Source: an uncultured Pelagibacteraceae bacterium (GTDB taxonomy: Bacteria; Pseudomonadota; Alphaproteobacteria; Pelagibacterales; Pelagibacteraceae). Taken from it: a stretch of 64,000 nt of DNA. The stretch covers positions 113,280 through 177,279 of the forward strand of contig CACNFE010000001.1 in NCBI GenBank assembly GCA_902619595.1. The letters run 5' to 3'. This document shows, piece after piece, positions 10,789-25,239 of the stretch (positions within the stretch are counted from its first letter, which is position 1; each line of letters starts with the position of its first letter). Position numbers and translations under genes: made by a program. Below the pieces are notes generated by a model. The model was not told the DNA's origin. It saw only the letters and a program-made list of their open reading frames with translations, and searched no databases.

Positions 10789-12189
10789 TTAAGAGTGTAT
10801 TGCTCTTTTATCCACAGATAAGGCTGCCTCTTTTACAGCTTCTGAAAAAGTAGGGTGCGCATGACAAGTTCTAGCAATATCTTCAGAACTTGCGCCGAAT
10901 TCCATTGCAACTGCCATCTCCGCAATTAATTCTCCTGCATGTGGACCTATTAAATGTACTCCGAGCACCTTATCAGTTTTTTCATCTGCAAGTATTTTTA
11001 CAAATCCCTCGGCCTCGTTAATCGCTTTTGCTCTAGAGTTTGCCATAAAAGAAAATTTGCCAACTTTATATTTAATTTTCTTTTCATTTAGCTTTTCCTC
11101 TGTTTCTCCTACTGTTGCTACCTCTGGTGTTGTATAAATTACTCCTGGTATAACATCATAATTTACATGCCCAGCTTGTCCTGCAATTAGCTCAGCAACT
11201 GCAATACCTTCTTCTTCCGCCTTATGTGCAAGCATTGGTCCATCAATAACATCGCCAATAGCATAAATATTTTTAATACTTGTCTCAAAGTTTTTATTTA
11301 CCTGAACTCTCATTTTGCTATCTAATTTTACTCCGACATTATCTAAATTTAAATTTTTTGTATTTGGTTTTCTACCTACAGAAACCAAAACTACATCTGT
11401 TTCCATTTGAGTTTTTTTTCCATCTTTGCCTTGAATTGTAACGGTAGCAGAGTCACTATTTTTTTTAATATTCTCAACTTTAGTCTCCATATGGAAATTT
11501 ATTCCTTGTTTCTTTAAAATTTTCATAAATTCCTTTGAAATTTCTTTATCCATTCCTGGTGTAATATGATCTAAAAATTCAACAACGTGAACCTCTGAAC
11601 CAAGTCTTGACCAAACCGAACCCATCTCTAATCCAATATAACCTCCACCCACAATAAGCATTTTTTTTGGAACACTTTTTAAAGATAATGCTCCAGTAGA
11701 AGAAACTATAATTTTTTCATCAAATTTTGCACCTGGTAATTCCGATGCTTCTGATCCAGTGGAAATTATAATTTTATCAGTATCTAATAATATTTCTTTA
11801 TTATTTAAATCTATTATTTTAACTTGATTATTTTTAGTAAGACTACCTGTTCCTTTAAAATATGAGACTTTATTTTTTTTGAATAAAAACTCTACTCCTT
11901 TTGTCAAAACATCAACTGCCTTATCTTTATTTTTCATCATTTTTTCTAAATTTAACTTTATTTGACCAACCTCTATACCTAATTGATCAAATGATTTAGC
12001 TTTATGGAAATTTTCAGATAGGTTTAAAAGACTTTTAGAAGGAATACATCCTACATTTAGGCATGTACCTCCTAACGTACCTCTTGACTCAACACATGCA
12101 GTTTTGAATCCTAGTTGGGCAAGTCTTATTGCACAAACATAACCACCCGGTCCACCACCGATCACAACTGCTTGAAATTTCTCAGACAT
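10789..12189 (-). CDS. lpdA: Dihydrolipoamide dehydrogenase (E3 of 2-oxoglutarate dehydrogenase)
   Basis: 466 residues. E3 re-oxidises lipoyl groups and passes electrons to NAD. It has the FAD-binding GGGPGGYVCA motif (about 11-20), the redox-active disulfide C43/C48 in GGTCLNVGCIPSK, the NAD-binding GGGYIGLE motif and the C-terminal HAHPTFSEA with the catalytic His-Glu pair. It follows sucB directly, so it most likely serves the 2-oxoglutarate dehydrogenase complex encoded by sucA-sucB. It may also supply E3 to other 2-oxoacid dehydrogenases or the glycine cleavage system if no second lpd exists. Confidence 0.97.
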   Translation of the reverse strand: MSEKFQAVVIGGGPGGYVCAIRLAQLGFKTACVESRGTLGGTCLNVGCIPSKSLLNLSENFHKAKSFDQLGIEVGQIKLNLEKMMKNKDKAVDVLTKGVEFLFKKNKVSYFKGTGSLTKNNQVKIIDLNNKEILLDTDKIIISTGSEASELPGAKFDEKIIVSSTGALSLKSVPKKMLIVGGGYIGLEMGSVWSRLGSEVHVVEFLDHITPGMDKEISKEFMKILKKQGINFHMETKVENIKKNSDSATVTIQGKDGKKTQMETDVVLVSVGRKPNTKNLNLDNVGVKLDSKMRVQVNKNFETSIKNIYAIGDVIDGPMLAHKAEEEGIAVAELIAGQAGHVNYDVIPGVIYTTPEVATVGETEEKLNEKKIKYKVGKFSFMANSRAKAINEAEGFVKILADEKTDKVLGVHLIGPHAGELIAEMAVAMEFGASSEDIARTCHAHPTFSEAVKEAALSVDKRAIHS

Positions 12190-13515
12190 TTAAATTTCTA
12201 AAAATAACCTTCTTGGATCCTCTAGGTTTTCTTTGATTGTTTTTAAGAAGGAAACAGAGTCTTTGCCATCAATTATTCTATGATCATAGGATAATGCTAA
12301 ATACATAAGTGGCCTAATTTTAATTTCGCCATCGACAACAAAGGGTCTATCAACAATATTATGCATACCTAAAACTGCTGACTGAGGTAAATTTAAAATT
12401 GGAGTTGATAACATAGATCCATAAACTCCACCATTACTAATTGTAAAAGTTCCACCCTGAAGATCCTCTATATTTAATTTCCCCTCTCTTGCTTTTTCAG
12501 ACATAGATTTAATATTTTTTTCAATGTCAGCAAATGATAGCTCATCGGCATTTTTTAACACTGGAACAACTAATCCTTTATCTGTACCAACAGCAAAACT
12601 TATATTGTAATAATTTTTATAAATTATTTCATCACCTGAAATTTCCGCGTTTACTATTGGGAATGCTTTTAATGCTAAGATACATGACTTGATAAAAAAA
12701 GACATAAAACCTAATTTAACTCCATATCTTTTTTGAAAATCATCTTGATTTTCTTTTCTCATTTCAATAATTCCGGACATATCAACCTCATTAAAAGTTG
12801 TTAAGAGTGCTGCATTATCTTGAGCTTGTTTCAATCTTTTTGCGATTGTTTGTCTCAATCTTGTCATTTTGATTTTTTCTTCTTCTCCAAATTTAATTTT
12901 TCTCTCTGATGGAGAAGGTTTTATAGACATTAAATCAATTAGATCTCCTTTTAATATTCTTCCATCTCTTCCTGTTCCTTTTACTTTGTCTAAGTCTATC
13001 TTTTTTTCAGCAACAATTTTTCTTACAGATGGAGAAAGGTTATTCTCTCTTTTTTTTATATTTTTTGAGACTTTCTTTTCTACCTCATTGGTAAGAACCA
13101 AAGGCTCTTCCTCATTTTCCTCAGAAATAATATTTTCGTTAACAACAGTCTCTTCGGCTATTTTTTGTTCATAAACTTTTACCTCTTTCTTTTCAGGCTC
13201 AAGTTCAACAACATTATTTTTTTTCTGTTCTTTTGGCTGCTCATGTTTTTCAACAGGTTTTTTTTCAGTAGCTTCTCCATTATTTTGAATTGAACCTAAA
13301 ATAGCTCCTACTTCAACAGTATCTCCATCTTTAAATTTTATATCTCCTACAGTACCACTTATAGGCGATGGAACCTCTAAATTTACCTTATCTGTCTCAA
13401 GTTCTACAACTGGTTCATCTGCTTCAACCGTGTCACCAACATTCTTAAGCCACTTAGCAACAGTTGCCTCTGTTATACTCTCTCCAAGTGCGGGTACAAT
13501 AATTTGCTCACTCAT
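12190..13515 (-). CDS. sucB: 2-oxoglutarate dehydrogenase E2 (dihydrolipoyl succinyltransferase)
   Basis: 441 residues. The domains are an N-terminal lipoyl domain with the lipoylated lysine K43 in [11 protein letters not shown], a Glu/Lys-rich flexible linker (about 83-157), a peripheral-subunit-binding domain (about 160-200, [15 protein letters not shown]) and the catalytic acyltransferase domain ending in [17 protein letters not shown], where the histidine and aspartate are catalytic. It transfers succinyl groups to CoA in the TCA cycle. It lies between sucA (two-base gap) and lpdA, so E1, E2 and E3 are contiguous. The linker is rich in valine and glutamate rather than the alanine and proline found in many homologues. 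Confidence 0.97.
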   Translation of the reverse strand: MSEQIIVPALGESITEATVAKWLKNVGDTVEADEPVVELETDKVNLEVPSPISGTVGDIKFKDGDTVEVGAILGSIQNNGEATEKKPVEKHEQPKEQKKNNVVELEPEKKEVKVYEQKIAEETVVNENIISEENEEEPLVLTNEVEKKVSKNIKKRENNLSPSVRKIVAEKKIDLDKVKGTGRDGRILKGDLIDLMSIKPSPSERKIKFGEEEKIKMTRLRQTIAKRLKQAQDNAALLTTFNEVDMSGIIEMRKENQDDFQKRYGVKLGFMSFFIKSCILALKAFPIVNAEISGDEIIYKNYYNISFAVGTDKGLVVPVLKNADELSFADIEKNIKSMSEKAREGKLNIEDLQGGTFTISNGGVYGSMLSTPILNLPQSAVLGMHNIVDRPFVVDGEIKIRPLMYLALSYDHRIIDGKDSVSFLKTIKENLEDPRRLFLEI

Positions 13516-13517
13516 AT

Positions 13518-16388
13518 TTAGTTTAATACTTTTTCTATAATTTCTTTTTGTTGTTTTAGATGTCTTTTTGCATACCCGGTTGCTGGAGATGCAGCAACAT
13601 CTCTTCCAATGTAAGAAATTGTGTTATTATTAGCCTTAATGTTATCTAAAGTCCATTGTATATAATCTCTCACTGAGAACCAAGCTCCCATATTTTTTGG
13701 TTCTTCTTGACACCAAATAAATCTTGCATTTTTTGCATACGGTTTTAATGCTTTTGCTAAAGATTTTGCTGGAAATGGATATAATTGCTCAATTCTAAAG
13801 ATAATTATTTTGTCATTTTTAGCTTTTTCTCTAGCTTCTAATAAATCAAAGTATATTTTTCCTGAACACATTACAACTTTTTCAATTTTTTTATCTTTTT
13901 TGAGTTTAATAAAACCGCTTTTCTCATCAAAAGCATGATCCTCTAAAATTCTATGAAAAGAGTTTTTTTTACTAAAATCATCTAAATTAGAAACACAATT
14001 TTTGTGTCTCAAAAGAGATTTAGGTGTCATTATTACTAAAGGTTTTCTAAAATCTCTATGTATTTGTCTTCTTAATGCATGAAAATAGTTAGCCGGTGTT
14101 GTGCAATTCAATACTTGCAAATTTTCTTGTCCACATAACTGTAAAAATCTTTCTAGCCTAGCAGATGAGTGTTCTGGGCCTTGACCTTCATATCCATGAG
14201 GTAATAGAAGAACTAAGCCTGATGCTCTTGACCATTTTCTTTCACCTGATGCTATAAATTGGTCAATAACAACCTGTGCTCCATTAGCAAAATCACCAAA
14301 TTGTGCTTCCCATAATGTTAATGTTTCAGGTTCAACTAAACTGTAACCATATTCAAAACCAAGAACAGCCAACTCAGATAAAAAACTGTCTACAATTTCA
14401 AATTTTTTTTGTTTATCGGAAATATTATTTAATGGAATATATCTAGAATTATCCTCTTGATTTCTTAAAACAGAATGTCTTTGACTAAAAGTTCCTCTAC
14501 CTGAATCTTGTCCAACTAGTCTCACCGGGAAGCCTTCATCCAAAAGACTACCAAATGCGAGAGCTTCGGCACTTGCCCAGTCAATATTTTTCTTTTCTAA
14601 AACGCTTTTATGTCTATTTAAAAGAATTTTTTTTATAGTTTTGTGAATATTTTGATTTTCCTGGATGTGGTTAATTTTTTCTGAAATTTTTATTAATTTA
14701 TTTATATCAACACCTGTTTGACCTCTTCTATCTTTTCCTTTTTTAGGTTGATATCTTGACCAAGTCCCTTCAAACCAATTAAGCTTTGGTTTATAATCTT
14801 TAGCGGTTTTAAACTGTTCATCGAGTAAGTTTTTGAAGTCATTTATATTTTTTTCGAAATATTCTTTGGAGATAGTGCTTTCATCTACTAATTTTTTTCC
14901 ATAAATCGATAAAGTTGTTGGATGGCTTCTAATCTTTTTGTACATAAGAGGTTGAGTAAAAGATGGTTCGTCACCCTCATTATGTCCAAATCTTCTGTAA
15001 CATATCAAATCTATGACAACATCTTTTTTAAACTTTTGTCTAAATTCTATTGCGATTTTCGCACAATGCACGACCGCTTCTGGATCATCACCATTACAAT
15101 GTAGAATTGGTGCCTCAACAATTTTACCAAGATCTGATGGGTAAGGACTTGATCTAGCAAACCTCGGACTAGTAGTAAATCCAATTTGGTTATTTAGTAT
15201 AATATGAATAGTACCTCCAGTATTATGCCCCTTAAGTCCAGACATTGCAAAACATTCGGCAACAACTCCTTGGCCAGCAAATGCCGCGTCTCCATGAATT
15301 AAAATTGGTATTACTTTTTCTCTTGTTGTGTCTTCGTGAAAAAATTGTTTTGCTCGAGTTTGACCTAGCACAACTGGATTTACTGCCTCTAGATGTGAAG
15401 GATTATCAGTTAAACTAACATGCACAGAGTTTCCATCAAATTCTCTATCGGATGATGCGCCCAAATGATATTTTACATCTCCCGCTGAGTCCTCTGCTTT
15501 TGCATAATTCTCTTCTCCTGCAAATTCGTTAAAAATTCTCTTATAAGATTTTTGTAATACATTTGCTAAAACATTTAGTCGTCCTCTATGTGGCATACCA
15601 ATTTTTACTTCTTTAACTCCTAACTGGCCGCCCCTTTTTATTATTTGCTCTAAAGCAGGTATTAGCGCTTCTCCACCATCTAAACCAAATCTTTTTGTTC
15701 CCACATACTTTCTTGCCAAAAATTTTTCAAAACCCTCAGCTTGAACAATTTTATTTAAAATAGCTTTTTTTCCATTTTCTGTAAAATTTAGTTGGTTCTC
15801 TCTTTTTTCCATTCTGTCTCTAAACCAAACTTTTTCAATAGGATCAGTAATATGCATATATTCAGCCCCAATTGTAGAACAATATATTTTTCTTAATTTA
15901 GATAATATTTCATTTACAGATGCGTAACCCGTGTCTAAGTATGAACCTAAAAATATTTTTTTATCATAATCATCTTTTTTAAAACCATGATCCTCTGGAT
16001 GAAGTTCGTATAAATATTTTCTTTCCATAAGGTTTAATGGATCAAGATTTGCTATTAAATGACCTCTAATTCTATATGCACGAATTAGAGCAATTGCTTT
16101 AATGGACTCACTTTTTGCTGTCTCTAAATTTTCATTATTTGTTAACTTGGTTGTAGATTTTGTGCTTTCATATTTAATTCTTTTTTTATGAGGTTGCCAT
16201 GTAGGACCTTCAAGTTCTTTGACAACAGATTTAATATCATCATTAAGAGTGTCAAAATAGTCTTTCCAACTCAAAGGTAGATTTGGATCTTTTTCGATAT
16301 ATCTTATGTACATATTCTCAATAAATGCACTATTTGACTTCGTTAAAAATGATGTGTTTTTTTGTTCTAAATTTTTTGATGAGCTCAT
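13518..16388 (-). CDS. sucA: 2-oxoglutarate dehydrogenase E1 component
   Basis: 956 residues, normal for thiamine-diphosphate-dependent SucA. It decarboxylates 2-oxoglutarate and passes the succinyl group to E2. The N-terminal E2-binding segment ([20 protein letters not shown], about 19-38) is followed by the TPP-binding core ([27 protein letters not shown]) and the transketolase-like C-terminal part ([32 protein letters not shown]). The ATG at 16388 is well placed just in front of the conserved N-terminus. It belongs to the sucC-sucD-sucA-sucB-lpdA unit, with a 33-base gap to sucD. Confidence 0.98.
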   Translation of the reverse strand: MSSSKNLEQKNTSFLTKSNSAFIENMYIRYIEKDPNLPLSWKDYFDTLNDDIKSVVKELEGPTWQPHKKRIKYESTKSTTKLTNNENLETAKSESIKAIALIRAYRIRGHLIANLDPLNLMERKYLYELHPEDHGFKKDDYDKKIFLGSYLDTGYASVNEILSKLRKIYCSTIGAEYMHITDPIEKVWFRDRMEKRENQLNFTENGKKAILNKIVQAEGFEKFLARKYVGTKRFGLDGGEALIPALEQIIKRGGQLGVKEVKIGMPHRGRLNVLANVLQKSYKRIFNEFAGEENYAKAEDSAGDVKYHLGASSDREFDGNSVHVSLTDNPSHLEAVNPVVLGQTRAKQFFHEDTTREKVIPILIHGDAAFAGQGVVAECFAMSGLKGHNTGGTIHIILNNQIGFTTSPRFARSSPYPSDLGKIVEAPILHCNGDDPEAVVHCAKIAIEFRQKFKKDVVIDLICYRRFGHNEGDEPSFTQPLMYKKIRSHPTTLSIYGKKLVDESTISKEYFEKNINDFKNLLDEQFKTAKDYKPKLNWFEGTWSRYQPKKGKDRRGQTGVDINKLIKISEKINHIQENQNIHKTIKKILLNRHKSVLEKKNIDWASAEALAFGSLLDEGFPVRLVGQDSGRGTFSQRHSVLRNQEDNSRYIPLNNISDKQKKFEIVDSFLSELAVLGFEYGYSLVEPETLTLWEAQFGDFANGAQVVIDQFIASGERKWSRASGLVLLLPHGYEGQGPEHSSARLERFLQLCGQENLQVLNCTTPANYFHALRRQIHRDFRKPLVIMTPKSLLRHKNCVSNLDDFSKKNSFHRILEDHAFDEKSGFIKLKKDKKIEKVVMCSGKIYFDLLEAREKAKNDKIIIFRIEQLYPFPAKSLAKALKPYAKNARFIWCQEEPKNMGAWFSVRDYIQWTLDNIKANNNTISYIGRDVAASPATGYAKRHLKQQKEIIEKVLN

Positions 16389-16421
16389 TAATTCCTGATT
16401 ATAATATCACTATTGATTATT

Positions 16422-17297
16422 TTAAAGTGACAATTTTTCTAAAAGCGTCTTTCCGATCTCGCCTGGCGATTTTGCAACAGTTATTCCTGCTTTCTCCATG
16501 GTTTTTATTTTGTCAACTGCTCCACCTTTGCCTCCTGAGATAATTGCTCCAGCATGACCCATTCTTCTTCCTGGTGGCGCTGTAATACCAGCAATAAATC
16601 CCACTATCGGTTTTTTAATTTTATGTTGTGTAATAAATGCTGCAGCTTCTTCCTCTGCTGTTCCTCCAATTTCTCCTATCATTAAAATAGACTCTGTTTC
16701 AGGATCATTTAGAAATAAGTCTAAGCAGTCTATAAAATTAGTACCATTTATTGGATCACCCCCAATACCAATACATGTAGATTGACCTAATCCGTTTGAG
16801 GTTGTTTGAGCAACTGCTTCATAAGTTAATGTGCCTGATCTTGAAACAATTCCAACAGATCCCTTTTTATGAATATTACCAGGCATAATACCTATTTTGC
16901 ATTCATCAGGTGTAATTATTCCCGGGCAGTTAGGGCCTATTAGTCTTGATTTTGATTTGGATAAGTATTTTTTTACTTTAAGCATATCTAAGACTGGAAT
17001 TCCCTCAGTGATACAAACTATTAGCTCTATATCTGAATCTATTGCCTCAATAATTGCATTAGCACAAAATTTTGCGGGAACATAAATCATGCTTGCATTA
17101 GCATTTGTTGACTTTTTTGCCTCAGCCACAGTGTTAAATACTGGTTTATCTAAATGAGTTTGTCCGCCTTTATTTGGGGTTACACCCCCAACAAGATTAG
17201 TTCCATATTTAATTGCTTGTTCAGAATGAAAGGTTCCGTGTGAACCTGTAAATCCTTGGCAAATCAACCGTGTATTTTTATTAACTAAAACTGACAT
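16422..17297 (-). CDS. sucD: Succinate-CoA ligase (ADP-forming) alpha subunit
   Basis: 291 residues. With SucC it makes ATP (or GTP) from succinyl-CoA. The CoA-binding Rossmann part begins with [21 protein letters not shown], and the phosphorylated histidine lies in [17 protein letters not shown] near residue 247. The [20 protein letters not shown] and [16 protein letters not shown] segments are standard family motifs. One base separates it from sucC, as in most bacteria. Confidence 0.98.
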   Translation of the reverse strand: MSVLVNKNTRLICQGFTGSHGTFHSEQAIKYGTNLVGGVTPNKGGQTHLDKPVFNTVAEAKKSTNANASMIYVPAKFCANAIIEAIDSDIELIVCITEGIPVLDMLKVKKYLSKSKSRLIGPNCPGIITPDECKIGIMPGNIHKKGSVGIVSRSGTLTYEAVAQTTSNGLGQSTCIGIGGDPINGTNFIDCLDLFLNDPETESILMIGEIGGTAEEEAAAFITQHKIKKPIVGFIAGITAPPGRRMGHAGAIISGGKGGAVDKIKTMEKAGITVAKSPGEIGKTLLEKLSL

Positions 17298-17298
17298 T

Positions 17299-18458
17299 CT
17301 ATTTTATTTCATTAACAATTTTTTCAGCTGCACTATTTAAATCTGTTGCAGAAATTATTTTTAACCCAGACCTATCAAGAATATCTTTTCCTTTTTCAAA
17401 ATTTGTACCAGCTAATCTAACAACTAGTGGAACATTAATTTTTACCTCTTTTGCTGCATCAACTACTCCTTGAGCAAGAACATCACATTTCATAATTCCT
17501 CCAAATATATTTATTAGAATCCCTTTCACATTTTTATCAGAAATTATAATTTTCAAAGCTTCTGATACTTTCTCTTTTGAGGCTCCTCCACCAACATCTA
17601 AAAAGTTTGCTGGCTCTTCTCCGTAAAGTTTAATAATATCCATTGTAGCCATTGCAAGTCCTGCACCGTTTACCATACAACCAATACTTCCATCTAATTT
17701 TATATAAGACAAATCATATTTACTTGCCTCTATTTCTGTAGGATCTTCCTCATTTAAATCTCTGAGTGCAGAAATTTCTGGGTGTCTAAATAATGCGTTA
17801 TCATCGAAATTAATTTTTGCGTCTAAGCAAATAATTTTTCCCTGCTTTGTCAAAATTAGTGGATTTATTTCAACCATACTAGCGTCTAAATCTATAAAAA
17901 GTTTATATATTGATTTTACAATATTCATAGCTTCTAAACTTTGATCTGGTTTAAGATCAAAAATTTTTATTACTTTTTCGCAGTCCAAATCTGAAATACT
18001 TTTATTAAAATCAACTTTAATAGTATTAATTTTATTAGGATTTTTTTTTGCTACTTCCTCAATATCCATCCCACCTTGATCACTGGAGATGAAGGCTATT
18101 TTTGAACTACCTCGGTCTACAAGACAAGATAAATAAAATTCTTTATCAATATCTGATGGTTCCTCTACATAAAGTCTTTTTACTATTTTTCCAGATGGTC
18201 CTGTTTGATGTGTGATTAATTTTTTTCCTAATAAATTATTTGACTCTTTCTCCAATTCACTAATGTCATTTAATATTTTTACTCCGCCAGCTTTGCCTCT
18301 TCCTCCAGCATGAATTTGGGCTTTTAAAACAAGTTTTTGGCTATTTAAGTTTTTCGCTTTTTCTAAAATATCTTTTACGGTTAAAGCAAATACTCCGTTA
18401 GGTACATTTGCACCATATTTTTTAAGTAATTCTTTTGCCTGGTGTTCGTGAATATTCA

Positions 18459-18459
<1 letters not shown>
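17299..18459 (-). CDS. sucC: Succinate-CoA ligase (ADP-forming) beta subunit
   Basis: 386 residues. It contains the ATP-grasp domain (N-terminal [20 protein letters not shown], then [16 protein letters not shown]) and the C-terminal CoA-ligase domain with [19 protein letters not shown] and [17 protein letters not shown]. It binds the nucleotide and grips the succinate-CoA intermediate together with SucD. The start overlaps the mdh stop by one base, so mdh-sucC-sucD are very likely translationally coupled. Domain order and length are ordinary. Confidence 0.98.
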
Positions 18460-20920
<2,461 letters not shown>

Positions 20921-20963
20921 GAATATGATCTTTTAAATTAAAAATTATTAATAGTCTAATGTT

Positions 20964-21740
20964 TTAAATATTTGATGTAGCTAACATCTTTTTAATTTCT
21001 GCTATCGCTTTTGCTGGGTTTAAGCCTTTTGGACATGCATTGGTACAATTCATAATAGTATGACATCTATACAATTTTAATTCATCTGCTACTTTTTTTA
21101 ATCTTTCCTTCCTATCTTCATCCCTGCTATCTATAATCCATCTGTAAGCTTGTAACAAAACAGCAGGACCTAAATACTTATCACCATTCCACCAGTAACT
21201 CGGGCAAGAAGTTGAACAGCATGCGCACATAATGCATTCATATAGACCATCTAATTTTGATCTGTCCTCTCGAGATTGTAAATTTTCTTTCTCAGGTTTT
21301 TTTGATGTTTTTAACCAAGGTTGTACCGACTCATATTGTTTATATAATGTGCTCAAGTCACCTATTAAGTCTTTTAAAACTTTCAAGTGTGGAAGTGGAT
21401 AAATATTAATGTCTCCTTTTATTTCTGCATGTGATTTTGTACATGCTAAACCATTTTTACCATCCATGTTCATTGCGCAAGATCCACATACCCCATGTGC
21501 ACATGATCTTCTGTAAGCTAGACTTGGATCTATTTCATTTTTTATTTTATTTAAAATATCTAAAACTTTTGATGGGCAATTATCCATATCTATTTCATAG
21601 GTATCAATTCTGGGTTTCTCATCTGTAGAAGGATCCCACCTATAAACATTTACTTTTCGTAAATTTTTAGAGCCAGTTTTGTCTTTATAATACTTACCTT
21701 TTTGAATTCTTGAGTTTTCAGGTAGATTTATTTGAACCAT
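20964..21740 (-). CDS. sdhB: Succinate dehydrogenase iron-sulfur subunit
   Basis: 258 residues. It passes electrons from the flavin of SdhA to quinone. The [2Fe-2S] ligands are C80, C85, C88 and C100 (CAHGVCGSC followed by GLAC). The C-terminal clusters use [12 protein letters not shown] and [11 protein letters not shown]. The CxxC pattern CIMCACC is standard. It overlaps sdhA by one base. It is the last gene of sdhCDAB; the 43-base gap to mmsA holds only AT-rich sequence with no clear hairpin. Confidence 0.98.
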   Translation of the reverse strand: MVQINLPENSRIQKGKYYKDKTGSKNLRKVNVYRWDPSTDEKPRIDTYEIDMDNCPSKVLDILNKIKNEIDPSLAYRRSCAHGVCGSCAMNMDGKNGLACTKSHAEIKGDINIYPLPHLKVLKDLIGDLSTLYKQYESVQPWLKTSKKPEKENLQSREDRSKLDGLYECIMCACCSTSCPSYWWNGDKYLGPAVLLQAYRWIIDSRDEDRKERLKKVADELKLYRCHTIMNCTNACPKGLNPAKAIAEIKKMLATSNI

Positions 21741-23515
21741 TAATACACTCTCTCTTGTGGTGGAAAATATTGAACCTCATTTGTCAATGTAGATTTATGA
21801 ACTGGTCTGTAATCAATCTTTGTCTCTTTTCCATCGCACCAAGACAGCGTGTGTTGCATAAAGTTCTTATCATCTCTTTTTGGGAAATCTTCTCTCGCAT
21901 GAGCTCCTCTGCTCTCTTTCCTATGATAGGCGGAGTCCATGGTAGTGATTGCTTGTCTAATTAAATTATCAAATTCTAAAGTTTCAACTAAATCTGTATT
22001 GAATATCAATGATTTATCTTTTACGGCAATTTCATCCATTCCGTCAAAAGGTTTTCTTATTTCTTGAACTCCTTCTTTTAAAGTTTTTTCAGTTCTAAAA
22101 ACCGCACATTTTGACTGCATAGTTTTTTGCATAGCTATTCTTAGATCTGCAGTGTTATGATCTCCATTACCGTTTCTTAATTTATCAAATCGATCAAGAC
22201 ATTTATCTGTTTCAGACTTTGAAATTTCTTCATGCGGCATGCCAGGTTTAATAAGTTCTGCAGCTCGTTTTGCAGCCGCTCGACCAAAAACAACTAAATC
22301 TATCAAAGAGTTAGAGCCTAATCTATTTGCGCCATGAACTGAAACGCATGCTGCTTCTCCGATTGCCATTAATCCTGGTACAGTTTTTTCAGAGCCGTTC
22401 AGTGTTAAAACTTCAGCTTTGTAGTTTGTAGGTATACCTCCCATATTGTAGTGTACAGTAGGAACAACTGGTATTGGCTCCTTAGTTACATCTACGTTTG
22501 CAAACAATCTTGAAGATTCTGATATGCCGGGTAGTCTTTCCTCAATTACCTTTGGATCTAAGTGATTAAGATGTAAATGAACGTGATCTTTTTCTTTTCC
22601 AACTCCTCGTCCTTCATTTATTTCTACTGCAATTGATCTGCTTACAACGTCTCTTGATGCTAGATCTTTTGCTTTTGGAGCGTATCTTTCCATGAATCTC
22701 TCTCCTTTAGAATTTAAAAGATACCCTCCCTCACCTCTAACACCTTCCGATATCAACGTACCATGTCCATAAATTCCAGTTGGGTGGAATTGCACAAATT
22801 CCATATCCTGTAATGGTAGTCCCGCTCTTAGCACCATTGCATTTCCATCTCCAGTACAAGTGTGTGCAGACGTTGCAGAATAATAAACTTTTCCATATCC
22901 GCCTGTTGCTATTATGGTAATATGAGATCTAAACCTGTGAATAGTTCCATCATTTAAATTCCACGCAATCAAACCCTTGCAAGCTCCATCTTTCATGAGT
23001 AAATCTAGAGCAAAGTATTCAATAAAAAATTCAGTATTATGCTTTAAAGCTTGTCCATATAAAGTATGAAGAATAGCATGACCAGTTCTGTCAGCTGCAG
23101 CACAAGTTCTTTGGACCGTCTCATTTCCATAGTTTTTTGTCATACCGCCAAATGGTCTTTGATAAATCTTTCCATCTTCGGTTCTACTGAAAGGCACCCC
23201 ATATTTTTCTAACTCAAGAACTGCTCTTGGTGCTTCCTTGCATAAATATTCTATTGAGTCCTGGTCTCCTAACCAATCGGATCCTTTAACAGTGTCGTAC
23301 ATGTGCCAACGCCAGTCATCTTCTCCCATATTTCCTAGCGCTGCAGATATTCCACCTTGAGCAGCAGATGTATGACTACGAGTAGGGAATACTTTTGAAA
23401 TGCAAGCTGTTTTCAAACCAGCTTCACTCAGACCCACGGCTGCTCTTAAACCAGAGCCACCTGCCCCCAAAACGACAACGTCATATTCATGATCTATTAT
23501 TTTATATGAGCTCAT
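21740..23515 (-). CDS. sdhA: Succinate dehydrogenase flavoprotein subunit
   Basis: 591 residues. It oxidises succinate to fumarate. It has the FAD-binding [13 protein letters not shown] motif (about 17-29), the histidine that carries covalent FAD (H48 in [10 protein letters not shown]), the [22 protein letters not shown] segment and the [11 protein letters not shown] loop. The C-terminal [15 protein letters not shown] region is typical. It overlaps sdhD by four bases and sdhB by one. Full length and conserved. Confidence 0.98.
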   Translation of the reverse strand: MSSYKIIDHEYDVVVLGAGGSGLRAAVGLSEAGLKTACISKVFPTRSHTSAAQGGISAALGNMGEDDWRWHMYDTVKGSDWLGDQDSIEYLCKEAPRAVLELEKYGVPFSRTEDGKIYQRPFGGMTKNYGNETVQRTCAAADRTGHAILHTLYGQALKHNTEFFIEYFALDLLMKDGACKGLIAWNLNDGTIHRFRSHITIIATGGYGKVYYSATSAHTCTGDGNAMVLRAGLPLQDMEFVQFHPTGIYGHGTLISEGVRGEGGYLLNSKGERFMERYAPKAKDLASRDVVSRSIAVEINEGRGVGKEKDHVHLHLNHLDPKVIEERLPGISESSRLFANVDVTKEPIPVVPTVHYNMGGIPTNYKAEVLTLNGSEKTVPGLMAIGEAACVSVHGANRLGSNSLIDLVVFGRAAAKRAAELIKPGMPHEEISKSETDKCLDRFDKLRNGNGDHNTADLRIAMQKTMQSKCAVFRTEKTLKEGVQEIRKPFDGMDEIAVKDKSLIFNTDLVETLEFDNLIRQAITTMDSAYHRKESRGAHAREDFPKRDDKNFMQHTLSWCDGKETKIDYRPVHKSTLTNEVQYFPPQERVY

Positions 23516-23841
23516 AATCCAAATTTTAGTAATACTGTTATTGTAATTAAAGGAAATATTATAGCAAAGAAATATAATAATTTGTTTGCGACACTTTTTA
23601 TTTTTTCATTATGGATATAATCCTCAAAAATCTCACTTATTGTAAGAGCTGTATGAAAAAAAGCCATTATTAGTAATAAAGAGAGTATAAATTTTACTAT
23701 TTGGTCGCTAAAAAAACTGATTACCTGATTATAGTTCTGATCATATACAGACACAAAGTTGATAACAAACCATATCATTAAAGGTATTAAAATAATTGTG
23801 CTTACTTTTAAAAATATCCATTTTTTCGTAGCATTGATCAT
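23512..23841 (-). CDS. sdhD: Succinate dehydrogenase membrane anchor subunit D
   Basis: 109 residues from the ATG at 23841 ([15 protein letters not shown]). A longer in-frame start at 23907 would overlap sdhC by 67 bases and adds nothing family-like, so I reject it. Three hydrophobic segments (about 14-34, 48-68 and 85-106) match the three-helix anchor. The second helix carries the [18 protein letters not shown] segment expected of SdhD, with the histidine that can ligate haem b. The ATG overlaps the sdhC stop by one base (TAATG), and the stop overlaps sdhA by four. Confidence 0.88.
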   Translation of the reverse strand: MINATKKWIFLKVSTIILIPLMIWFVINFVSVYDQNYNQVISFFSDQIVKFILSLLLIMAFFHTALTISEIFEDYIHNEKIKSVANKLLYFFAIIFPLITITVLLKFGL

Positions 23842-24224
23842 TAGATTATTCCTCTGCCAATAAAGTAAATTAGAACTGTACTTATAAATGATCCAAAAAT
23901 TACACAAAGACCTGTGATATTCGAAATTTTTAAATCAAATCCATAACCTAAATCCCAAAATAAATGTCTTATTTCACTTAAAATTTGAAAAGAAAATGAC
24001 CAAATAATACTAATTACAAAAAACTTTCCAAAAATTGAATTAAAAAAATCTGCAAATAAATTGTAATGTTGTCCAAATAAAAAGACAAAAGATATCCAAA
24101 TACATAGAAAAATAAAAAATATATAGTTAATTACACCAGATATTCTATGCGAAATCGACACCAAAGATGAAACATGCCAATTATAAATTTGTATGTGTGG
24201 AGATAGGGGGTTATTATTTTTCAT
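23841..24224 (-). CDS. sdhC: Succinate dehydrogenase cytochrome b556 subunit
   Basis: 127 residues with three hydrophobic segments (about 29-51, 68-88 and 104-125). The N-terminus NNPLSPHIQIYNWHVSSLVSISHRISGV is the SdhC signature (PLSPHL-x-IY, SISHRITG). The later HLFWDLGYGFDL segment holds the haem-ligating histidine region. It anchors SdhAB to the inner membrane and helps form the quinone site. It overlaps asd by four bases, so the sdh genes are transcribed behind asd rather than from their own gap. Confidence 0.93.
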   Translation of the reverse strand: MKNNNPLSPHIQIYNWHVSSLVSISHRISGVINYIFFIFLCIWISFVFLFGQHYNLFADFFNSIFGKFFVISIIWSFSFQILSEIRHLFWDLGYGFDLKISNITGLCVIFGSFISTVLIYFIGRGII

Positions 24225-25219
24225 TGTAATTTATTATAGTAGGTTTCTGCAATTTCAACAGCATTTAGTGCAGCACCTCTCAATAGATTGTCCGAAACAA
24301 TCCAAAGGTTTATAGAATTTTTATTTGAGTTATCTTGTCTTATTCTCGAAACAAATGTTTCATTTTTACCTGCACTATCAATAGGTGTCGCGTACATATT
24401 ATTTAAAGGATCATCAATTATTTTACACCCTGGGGCTTTTGCTAAAACTTTTCTTACCTCTGAGAGTGAGACCGTTTTATTAAATTCAATATTTAAAGAC
24501 TCCGAGTGTGAGACCATCACTGGAATTCTTACACATGTTGCTGTTAATTCTATTTTGTGATCTAATATTTTTTTAGTTTCATTTATCATTTTAATCTCTT
24601 CTTTCGTGTAACCATCATCTAGAAAATCATCTATATGTGGTATGGCATTGAAAGCGATTTGTTTTGTAAAATTTTTTGATGAAACTTTTTTTTCTGCTAA
24701 GATATCTCTTGTTTGTTCAATTAACTCATCCATCGATGCTTTTCCTGCTCCAGATACCGATTGATAAGTAGAAACTACCACTCTTTTGATATCAAATAGA
24801 TCATGTAAAGGTTTAAGTACAATTACCATTTGAGCTGTTGAACAATTAGGATTAGCTATAATATTTTTTTTTAAATTAGATAAATGATGTTTGTTTACCT
24901 GCGGCACAATTAATGGCACATCTGGATCCATTCTAAAATAACTTGAATTATCTACAACAACAGAACATTTGGCGGCTTTAACAGCGTAGGCTTCTGAAAT
25001 TTTTTTACCCGCTGAAAAAAAAGTAATATCAACTTTGGAAAAGTCAAAATCTTCTAAACTTTGAACTTTTATTTTTTTCCCATTAAACAATAACTCTGTA
25101 CCCGCGCTTTTTTTCGAAGCTAATAAACATAAATCCTCTACTAAAAGTTTTTTCTGTTCTAAAACTTCGATTATCTTACGTCCAACATTTCCAGTGGCAC
25201 CAACAATAGCAATTTTCAT
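24221..25219 (-). CDS. asd: Aspartate-semialdehyde dehydrogenase
   Basis: 332 residues. It reduces aspartyl phosphate to aspartate semialdehyde on the route to lysine, threonine and methionine. The NADP-binding motif GATGNVGRK is at 7-15, the active-site cysteine is C126 in NPNCSTAQM, and the VSTYQSVSGAGKASMDEL and FNAIPHIDDF segments are typical. It lies between dmdA (20-base gap) and sdhC (four-base overlap), so a biosynthetic gene bridges the DMSP and succinate dehydrogenase genes. Confidence 0.97.
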   Translation of the reverse strand: MKIAIVGATGNVGRKIIEVLEQKKLLVEDLCLLASKKSAGTELLFNGKKIKVQSLEDFDFSKVDITFFSAGKKISEAYAVKAAKCSVVVDNSSYFRMDPDVPLIVPQVNKHHLSNLKKNIIANPNCSTAQMVIVLKPLHDLFDIKRVVVSTYQSVSGAGKASMDELIEQTRDILAEKKVSSKNFTKQIAFNAIPHIDDFLDDGYTKEEIKMINETKKILDHKIELTATCVRIPVMVSHSESLNIEFNKTVSLSEVRKVLAKAPGCKIIDDPLNNMYATPIDSAGKNETFVSRIRQDNSNKNSINLWIVSDNLLRGAALNAVEIAETYYNKLQ

Positions 25220-25239
25220 GACTTATTTAATACTTTATA

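Noticed and set aside
12869..13174. Plus-strand Ser/Phe-rich frame opposite sucB
   Set aside because: It mirrors the Glu/Lys-rich linker of SucB; the composition is what the complementary strand of such a linker gives.
23842..23907. Longer N-terminus for SdhD
   Set aside because: It would overlap sdhC by 67 bases; the ATG at 23841 gives a normal SdhD length and the TAATG overlap seen elsewhere.
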